From: Ornithodoros turicata
Lineage: Eukaryota > Arthropoda > Arachnida > Ixodida > Argasidae
Assembly: GCF_037126465.1 (NCBI RefSeq)
Contig: NW_026999403.1
Span: 1 to 64,000, forward strand
Reading direction: 5' to 3'
DNA: 64,000 nt
In this document: positions 58,280-64,000 of the stretch, in pieces
How the letters are laid out: each line of letters starts with the position of its first letter
Numbering within the stretch: position 1 is the first letter of the stretch
Notes under the pieces: generated by a model
What the model was told of the DNA's origin: nothing
The model's database searches: none
The model's input: the letters and a program-made list of their open reading frames with translations, nothing else
Program-made: the position numbers and the translations under genes

Positions 58280-58585
58280 TTAGCTGGTCACCGTGACTTC
58301 AAGAGAAGTGTGGAGAAGCCAGTAGCGATGGATGATGGGTCGGTTGAAACCCGCGTTTATGAGACACGGGTCAACTGCCTCCCCTCGTCTATACTTTTCC
58401 AACAGCTCGAGCTTGTAATCTACGAAACGCTTCATTTTCTTTGTAATCTTCCTACTAGCAGTGTACAGACGTAAGCGTATCGTCTTGAGAATAGAGCGAA
58501 AGTCACCCTCACAGCCATCGCCGTGAATATAACTCGTGAGGTTGAATATAACTCCCGATACATTCGTGTTGCACAAAGGTTGCAA
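58280..58585 (-). CDS. Unknown Polinton minus-strand protein
   Basis: An open frame of about 100 codons reads toward the protease gene. It includes SYIHGDGCEGDFRSILKTIR, a basic helix (ASRKITKKMKRFVDYKLELL) and DPCLINAGFNRPIIHRYW. It lacks an ATG at its start (TTG). A second frame upstream, from the ATG at about 58,603, overlaps it, so a frameshift near the 5' end is likely. The amino-acid pattern looks coding, but I do not recognise it. Position opposite the structural block suggests an accessory gene transcribed from the other side. Confidence 0.4.
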   Translation of the reverse strand: MQPLCNTNVSGVIFNLTSYIHGDGCEGDFRSILKTIRLRLYTASRKITKKMKRFVDYKLELLEKYRRGEAVDPCLINAGFNRPIIHRYWLLHTSLEVTVTS

Positions 58586-58743
58586 ACCTCTGCTCGGGTA
58601 TCATGACTGAGACGGAGTGAGAGTATACACACCCTTGTTTTATCTATCATGAGAGGTTACATGAGTCAGCCTCCAGGTTTGGTTTTGTAGCCGGGAATAC
58701 AGCCCAAATATGGACGGAGGCTCGAGGGGGGGGGAATATATAT

Positions 58744-58956
58744 TTATTGACGGAGGCTCGAGTCTAACCAATGGTTGGGGTTTCTCGACCAGAGTCCACC
58801 ATAACGACAGGTGCTCAGCTGATCACCGATCCACAAGAAGAAAGTCTTCGGAGGAGGCTTGAGGGTGAGGACCAGGGGTAGATCTCCTGTCGGTAGCCAT
58901 TCGTAATCTGCATTAAAGGAGCGTAAGAAATACGTGTTTTTATTTGATACACACAC
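58744..58956 (-). pseudogene. Unknown Polinton minus-strand fragment
   Basis: About 70 codons without ATG, reading NTYFLRSFNADYEWLPTGDL, FFLWIGDQLSTCRYGGLW and NPNHWLDSSLRQ. The stop TAA overlaps AATAAA (CAATAAATATATA), the same economy seen in other genes of this element. An in-frame TGA lies just upstream of the fragment. The neighbouring frame holds an ATG (59,006), so the 5' end is probably shifted. A 20-bp direct repeat (GACGGAGGCTCGAG) flanks the 3' end. Family unknown. Confidence 0.35.
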
Positions 58957-59006
58957 GTACAGCCTTCTTCAGTCACAGAGTGACACTTATGGCCCATCTT
59001 CTCCAT

Positions 59007-60047
59007 CTTCCTTCAATAGTCGTAGTCCTTCGCAACGTACGTCGAACGGTACCGTCCGACAGCCGAGAAACGAGCGTATCAATCGGTCCGCCCAAAGTTT
59101 TTCCTCTGAAAAAAAGTTGTACGGTGCCAACGAGGAAGACGAGAGGGAGGGGCCACGAGCAAGAAAGAAGATGGGACAGTTTTAGTGTTGGGTTCCTTCG
59201 GTAAGGAACATTACAAAAGTGACCTGTTATAGGACGTATTAAAAATAATCAGGAAACGTACCTCTAGACCACAATCCGCTGCACTTAGTGCAGAAGAAGC
59301 GGGCGCTGCCAATCTCCCGAAATATGTGAGGCGGGAAAAAACCGACTTCACGTACCGCAAAAAAGTTGTAAACTGTAAATGAAACTCTTCAAACATTTCG
59401 ACGATGATGATGTCATGCGTATTACTTACGAGGATTCACAAGCTGAGCATGATGGAAGTGAGAATGACGATCAAATGATCGCTTCGGCATTTATAGTATT
59501 TAAGCTTTTCTTCTCACTCTCTATAACGTCCTTGAACGTGTTTGGACATGTGTGGACGTGTTTAGACACGCGCAGGCGCCGTCGAAGTCGTCCCTGGACG
59601 CACTAGTTCCTCTCACTCACTAACGTGTTTGAACAGGTTTGGACGTGTTGTAACATGTTTTAGCGTGTTTGAACATGTTTGGACGTGTTTAGACACGAAC
59701 CCCGCGATACGAAAACGTCATGCATTAGACATTCGACTAGTGGTTAGCATATATCACGTCCAGCGCGAGACGTTCGAATCCCACTCTGGGTCTTCTTGTC
59801 CGGGACGTCTACACAGGATGTGCCAGCAGTTCCTCTCACTCTTTTTGTAGTTCTTGTACGTGTCTGGTCTCGAACCCCCTGATATGAAACGAAGAAGGTG
59901 TCTCCCCACCCTCCTCGCACGATATTGGAGAAACAAAAGGCGACGCCTCTCACACAAGCAAAGTGACGGATTTATGTAATCGATGGATGTGACGTAAACG
60001 GGCTAATACAAGCGTCAGAATCTTGTAGTATCAGATCCCCCGTGTAG
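59007..60047. other. Polinton interior with degenerate repeats and a SINE
   Basis: No supported gene. 59,531-59,700 consists of imperfect repeats of GTGTTTGGACATGT / GTGTTTAGACACG. A SINE begins near 59,728. An uninterrupted serine-rich frame at 58,934-59,185 (+) was considered, but has no motif. Confidence 0.55.
59728..59900 (+). mobile_element. tRNA-derived SINE inside the Polinton
   Basis: A-box-like TAGTGGTTAGCAT at 59,738-59,750 and B-box GTTCGAATCCCA from 59,772, with the usual ~30-bp spacing, head a unit with a pyrimidine-rich body. Acceptor-stem pairing is absent, so it is not a working tRNA gene. The 3' end is uncertain. Confidence 0.6.
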
Positions 60048-60384
60048 CACCTTGTCCACCATCCCCCGAATCAAGCCTGCTGCGACAATGATGCACACGT
60101 TCCAGACAATTTTCGAGCTTCTGGTCCGTATTCGCCCCCTTTTGGTGAGTATTTCTCTATCTCTTCTTGTTCTGTTCTGTTCTTCTCTTCTGTTCCTTTC
60201 TAATACCTGACATTTTTCTGCAGGTTTCACCGTGACGCACATTGTGCAACTTTTCTTTCAACTGATACCCGGTTCGGGGGGCGATGTACCCCGTTTGGAT
60301 ATGGAAACGTTTTTGCAAATGTTCGCACTAGTAGGCGAAGAGGAGATGGAAACGGCAATGACAGAAGTGCTCATGGCGCGCTAA
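60048..60384 (+). CDS. Possible two-exon Polinton gene fragment
   Basis: A 79-bp GT-AG intron is plausible: donor TTTG|GTGAGT at 60,145, pyrimidine-rich tract, acceptor TTTTTCTGCAG|GT at 60,223. The second exon then reads FTVTHIVQLFFQLIP and DMETFLQMFALVGEEEMETA to TAA at 60,382. The joined frame has no ATG upstream before TAG at 60,045. The only ATG (60,089) is in a frame that stops right after the splice. The gene is either broken, or the start is elsewhere. Family unknown. Confidence 0.3.
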
Positions 60385-60697
60385 GCCTCGAAGTGGCGAG
60401 ACATCGTCATGTAGCGTGGACTAGAGGGGGAGCTCTTTTTCAGAGTGCCCCAAAATCTTAGAGGAGCAGACTTTGTCGCTAGAAGTCACTGCCGCTTTAA
60501 GTTTTGGTGCAGTGACGTACTTGCTCTACTCCCTGGTGCACCAGTGGAATAGAGTCAGCGCTTCAGGAGCACCACGAAAATTCCATGTACTCGCGAGAGG
60601 AAATAAATGCGTATCGTCTTTCACATCACATGACTCCCTCTCTCTCTCTCTCTCTATCTGTCAATACAATAGAAAATAGGGAACCACAGATCATGCG

Positions 60698-60705
60698 TAT
60701 AAAAG
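60698..60705 (+). promoter_or_regulatory. TATA box
   Basis: TATAAAAG, followed about 35 and 58 bp later by ATGs at 60,733 and 60,756, and by a donor AAG|GTAAGT at 60,780 with an acceptor CCGTAG at 60,840. The spliced frames are very short (about 27-34 codons), so the transcript is only suggested. Confidence 0.5.
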
Positions 60706-60859
60706 CGAGCGTGGGATAATCAGCAGTTAAAGATGATGTTGACGTTGACACCAAAATGCTGTCTGTACTTGCACAGAAGGTAAGTGAATTTTTGTGTTCA
60801 AATCTTTTTTGAGTAATGCCTCTTTTTCTCTATTCCGTAGGTTCACTCCATGGGAGAAT

Positions 60860-61095
60860 TGTTTCAAATTGGGGGGGGAGGGACTTCAAGCCTAACATGA
60901 GGTCCGATTAGGCTTCATCAATTTCACAATTTGGGGGAGCTTCACCCACACTAATCAAAATTGGGAATGGGCGAGAGTTCATGGCAAACATGAATTCTGA
61001 TTAGACTTAATGGGGAATTGGGGAGCATCCCCCACACCAGTCAAAATTGGGAAGGGGAGAGAGAATTCATGGTGAACATGAATTCTGATAAGAGT
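60860..61095 (+). repeat. Degenerate ~100-bp tandem repeat
   Basis: Two to three imperfect copies share CATGAATTCTGAT / CATGAGGTCCGAT, AATTGGGGAGC / TTTGGGGGAGC and CAAAATTGGGAA. Non-coding. Confidence 0.65.
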
Positions 61096-61236
61096 AAATG
61101 TAAGTACAACACAAGGAGCTCTCATTGACTATGTGCGGACAATATAAACTCTACAACGTTCATTAGGGCACGTAAGTTTGTAGATAGAAAAGCTAGATTT
61201 GTTTCTCACTTCCATTTCTGCTCTGATTGTATAGCA

Positions 61237-61515
61237 CAGAATGTTGTACCCAAAGGTTTAATGATTGACGTTCACCCAACATTTAATTCCCACTCTCCGC
61301 GAAGTTCAAAGAGATGGTGTAACATACTAACGCATGCTTCTATAGAACTGATCAGAATTTTGCGAACAGAAAGTTCTTTCATAATCAAAGACATAGACAA
61401 CCAGCTCCGTCAACTAGCTCACGCTGTGACGCCAGAAGAGGTGCTCACACTCAGTCGTTTTTCGTCTGGTTGTCATCGTCGACGACATATGCAACATCGC
61501 AACGACATCGAGTAA
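61237..61515 (+). CDS. Candidate Polinton exon of unknown function
   Basis: Follows an acceptor-like TGATTGTATAG and reads about 92 codons, with an ATG at 61,261. It includes HASIELIRILRTESSFIIKD and QLRQLAHAVTPEEVLTLSRF, ending in TAA at 61,513. It looks like an alpha-helical protein. A donor in matching phase upstream was not found. The next candidate gene starts 4 bp after the stop. Confidence 0.35.
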   Translation, partial: QNVVPKGLMIDVHPTFNSHSPRSSKRWCNILTHASIELIRILRTESSFIIKDIDNQLRQLAHAVTPEEVLTLSRFSSGCHRRRHMQHRNDIE

Positions 61516-61518
61516 GAC

Positions 61519-61999
61519 ATGGTGCAGGGTCCAAAGTACAGACGACACCGTCGTAATGCGAGGAGTAGAAGGAGCTCTGGTCCTGCGGCGATGGAACGAA
61601 AGCCCACAAGGGGCATCCATCCATCCATCCATCCACGGCGTGAGCCTTTCCGGGGAAAAAAATGTAAGTAGTCCAGCTCTGCTTTGGTTGAGTGTATTCT
61701 ATATTTGGTATTGTTTTCCAGGCTGCATAGCCGCATATCATGAAACCTCGGGACTCCTCCCAACGAGCAACCTCCCAACTACCTCTCTGTATAGCAGTAC
61801 GACCCCTCTTTGTGCAGCATCGGGCAAAAGAGCCCTTGAACGTCCTTGTGAATCGAGTGACCATGGAACGAACTGCAGGCATCTATCAATCAACTCAAAA
61901 GCCTTCTTTGTATGTGTCCATGAAAAAGCACAGTCTCGTCAAATGTTATTTGGACTGTTTAATGCACTGCATTTCGATAACCAAATGGTAGTTCAGTAA
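61519..61999 (+). CDS. Spliced Arg/Ser-rich Polinton protein candidate
   Basis: Exon 1 (61,519-61,663) starts MVQGPKYRRHRRNARSRRSS, is strongly basic and ends at a donor (AAAT|GTAAGT). The 58-bp intron ends TTGTTTTCCAG. Exon 2 (61,722-61,999) continues in phase for about 92 codons to TAA. The total is 140 residues. An arginine-rich small protein could bind DNA, like viral core proteins, but that is inference from composition. A competing ATG frame (61,740-61,991) overlaps exon 2. The 3' end overlaps the convergent minus-strand gene by about 50 bp. Confidence 0.4.
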
Positions 62000-62060
62000 A
62001 TCGGCGATTAAGTTCACGATGTAGACTGCTTGCAAATGTTGCTGCTTCCACAGGGCATAC

Positions 62061-63335
62061 TTAAAGGACGACGGAAGCGAAAATAAGCTGCAAAGCTGTT
62101 TGCCTCATATTGCGATGTGTATCAAAACAATCCGGAATTCGACTTAGATTTACGTATATTAGTTGAAATGCCGCCATAATCTCGATATAAAACTTGGATC
62201 ACTCTGAGCCCCTGGTGAGCGTCGCCGCGCCGCCGTAGCAGACCACAGAAGTGACGCACGTTGTCTCTCCTGTTGGAGTTCCTGACTTTTATTTCACGGT
62301 TGTTTTGCGATCAGAGGTTTATTTTCGCGGCAAGAAAAATTGTACGTGCTTGTGAAGTCTTTCCTGGCTGTGCTACAGCATGTTGCCAACTTCCTTTCAG
62401 CAACGCGAGGATATAGTGTTCCTTGCACGGACGACAGACGGATAGACAGCACAAACATTGCGTCAAATATCAACTGACGTTTATTAAAATGACAACACTA
62501 CCGAGGCTGGCAGCCAAAATCCATCCGAAGGGAGGTGATCTCATTCTCTCTAGGGGTGAGAGTCGTGCTGCTTATATTGCTGGCTGCCTTACCTTGCGTT
62601 TGGCCAGGATATGTTTCAGAACAAACACGCTCTACTAGTCAAAACAAATCCAGAGTTGCTCATTAGCCTTGGCTTGTCAACGAAGTGCATCAGGCCAACA
62701 CCACCTAGATAACAAAGGCCTCTTCATGCTTCTCTCTCCCAGCGTGTGACGTAACGCTAGTTGACCGAGCCTGATCCTGAGTCCGATGGCCCGATGCATG
62801 CTGATGCAAGCGTTGTGCAACGTGCCGGTCATCTCTCCATGCTTCTAGTGTCTGTTTCGTGAGATTTTGCAAGGCACAAATCTTTACCTCCACTTTGCGT
62901 TTCAGTGTATGGCTGATTCCCGCTACGGGGAAAAAACGGAGACGAAGAAGCATAGGTGCGAGCCCATCTGTCATAGGAATATATCGCCTTCAGACTTCCA
63001 CGAGATCTCCGAATCAAATATCTTCAGGCGTTATTCGGAATTCGCCGTGTTTATCCCATTCACCGGCCAACCGCACATGGAGCTCGAGAGGTATTTGATG
63101 TCACGCGCTCCTCACATTTCCCCCCCCCCACCCCCCCGAATGCTTTGGGGCAGCGGGCGCGCTCCATGGGCGATCGTGTCGGGTGGACGGCCCAGCGCGC
63201 TCGTAATCGTGAAAAATATGGCCATCCGTACAGCGTACTCGCAAAATACTAGTAGCACCATAATTCTACATAATATTTACACCTTGTTCAGACCCTTTTT
63301 TGCAATGGACAAATTTCACTTCCGTTGTCCTTTAA
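62061..63335. mobile_element. TTAA-flanked MITE D copy 2, itself interrupted
   Basis: Ends TTAAAGGACGACGGAAGCGA (left) and inverted TTAAAGGACAACGGAAGTGA (right), with TTAA at both borders. It matches the 654-bp copy at 34,179-34,832 in two parts (62,061 to about 62,290 and about 62,885-63,335), split by ~590 bp of foreign sequence. Confidence 0.8.
62291..62885. mobile_element. Unidentified insertion inside the MITE
   Basis: This segment is absent from the related copy at 34,179-34,832, where the flanking parts are contiguous (TTTCATTTGGCGTTTCGG). No clear TIRs, tail or target duplication seen. Confidence 0.55.
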
Positions 63336-63689
63336 TATGAGCAATGACACGAGTGAGAAGGTCCACGATGTCTGCAGAGAAGTAGTTGAATTTGGTGTTG
63401 GTCGAGCTCACAAATTCGCTCATCAGTCCCAGGAGACCGTCAGGAACCATTACACAGACGATCTTGTAATGGGCGTAGATCCGACGCACCATCTCCTGCA
63501 GTGGCCCGGGAGATATCTCTCCTATATTGCCAAAGCCCACCATTTCTATTACATAGCGAAAAGCACTGATGACGAGCTCGTTACGGGCACTCTCCTTGTT
63601 TAAACATTCATTCTCCACTTCTTCCCAAGAAGCGTGGATACAGGGACAATTGTGTAAAGCATGGTAGCTGAACATTTTCACGTATTGAT

Positions 63690-64000
63690 GACGCGAGCGC
63701 AGTGCGCGCTGCCTTTATACAGCGTTTTCAAATAAACACGCGCAAAGAAATGAGAGCGATGCCGAAACGGAGAAGCAATCCGCTGCCGCTAGGAGTGCAC
63801 GCATGCAGTAAAAGGAGATAGCAAGAGCGAAACGGGAGCGCCAGCATGGGGCTGGCGTGCGCAGCGGTGGCGCAGAGACCGCTAGGAGCACGCGTGCGCA
63901 TGCGTAGCGGCTGCGGAGGGGCGCTCCTGTCACTCGCACGCTGGCTGTCGTGCAGTGTGGACGCGCCGTCGCTCGCTGAGGAATCCCCGCGTCAGTTGGG
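63690..64000 (-). repeat. Polinton right terminal inverted repeat (partial)
   Basis: Inverse of the left TIR: near-identical from 63,690 to about 63,888, then aligned at lower similarity to the part of the left TIR before its extra duplication. The window ends inside the repeat, so the outer ~0.8-1 kb and target duplication are not visible. Confidence 0.88.
63713..63719 (-). promoter_or_regulatory. TATA box at the inner edge of the right TIR
   Basis: TATAAAG on the minus strand (CGCTGTATAAAGGCAGCGCG), 38 bp before the ATG at 63,675. Mirror image of 53,106-53,112. Confidence 0.65.

Larger units (their letters stand above)
61946..63675 (-). pseudogene. TIR-proximal Polinton gene split by a TTAA MITE
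   Basis: The first ATG inside the right TIR (63,675, minus strand) lies about 40 bp after an inward TATA box. The frame contains LHNCPCIHASWEEVENECLN, RNELVISAFRYVIEMVGFGN and FNYFSADIVDLLTRVIAHIK, and is cut at TTAA (63,332-63,335) by a MITE. On the far side, from 62,060 to a TAA at 61,946, the same frame resumes without shift (KYALWKQQHLQAVYIVNLIA and so on). Apart from the insertion no lesion is visible; the pre-insertion length would be about 152 residues. The protein looks alpha-helical. The family is not recognised. Confidence 0.7.
51838..64000 (+). mobile_element. Maverick/Polinton, decayed, running past the window end
   Basis: Polintons are large self-synthesising elements related to adenovirus-like dsDNA viruses. 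This copy has a ~1.3-kb left TIR beginning AGTAGTAAGTACTGACC. Next come remnants of packaging ATPase, integrase with chromodomain, minor and major capsid, pVI-like protein and adenain-type protease, then a right TIR whose inner 310 bp are visible (63,690-64,000). At least 12.2 kb are inside the window. No protein-primed DNA polymerase B is recognisable, although it is a hallmark gene, so an internal deletion is likely. Nested insertions: a TTAA MITE (62,061-63,335) and a SINE (59,728 onward). Confidence 0.92.

Noticed and set aside
58934..59185. Serine-rich + strand frame in the Polinton
   Set aside because: Low complexity, opposite to a better-looking minus-strand fragment, with no start or polyadenylation context.
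58200..62000. Remnant of polymerase B
   Set aside because: No frame shows polymerase-type motifs; the frames present are short and unrelated.

Overview
The window looks like repeat-rich nuclear DNA of an arthropod. It has GT-AG introns, AATAAA signals, a satellite array, tRNA-derived SINEs, a LINE, a Ty3/gypsy element, a mariner, hAT-like and TTAA-flanked MITEs, and a Maverick/Polinton. The repeat style reminds me of a tick genome, but no single sequence proves this. Almost nothing here is an ordinary host gene; candidate host exons lie at 8,465-8,668, 10,288-10,394, 29,988-30,160, about 32,476-32,700 and 34,916-35,180.

Layout. 1-8,464: tandem satellite of about 25 monomers of ~341 bp, with diverged relatives at ~9,346-10,120. 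10,805-11,042: a MITE. 11,048-21,503: an old long inverted repeat (palindrome 1), built from sequence resembling Polinton terminal repeats, with a complete young gypsy element (15,886-20,116) in its right arm. 21,600-35,200: dispersed MITEs and degraded retroelements, a broken mariner (30,385-31,462), a SINE and candidate exons of a secreted protein. 35,889-49,676: palindrome 2, 13.8 kb, with two ~6.83-kb near-identical arms, a 127-bp GC-rich spacer and a 6-bp target duplication. 50,380-51,363: the 3' end of a LINE. 51,838 to beyond the window end: a decayed Polinton with ~1.3-kb terminal inverted repeats (TIRs).

The most interesting result is the link between the last parts. Palindrome 2 starts with the same terminal sequence as the Polinton TIR (AGTAGTAAGTACTGACC), continues with recognisably homologous sequence, and is flanked by a perfect 6-bp duplication (GAAAAC), as known for Polintons. 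It therefore looks like a giant foldback, non-coding Polinton derivative that was mobilised as a unit. Palindrome 1 is an older, end-truncated member of the same family. The arms repeat TGACGTCA (CRE/ATF-type) and GCGCCCCCTGC (CTCF-like) motifs many times.

The Polinton keeps recognisable ATPase, integrase with chromodomain, minor and major capsid, pVI-like and protease genes in one compact + strand block with ATGA overlaps. Each recognisable enzyme and jelly-roll capsid gene carries stops, frameshifts or deletions, and no DNA polymerase B is visible. Both TIRs end internally in a TATA box facing inward. The gene beside the right TIR (minus strand) is split by a TTAA-flanked MITE whose removal would leave an uninterrupted frame. 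All identities were judged by eye; no searches were run.
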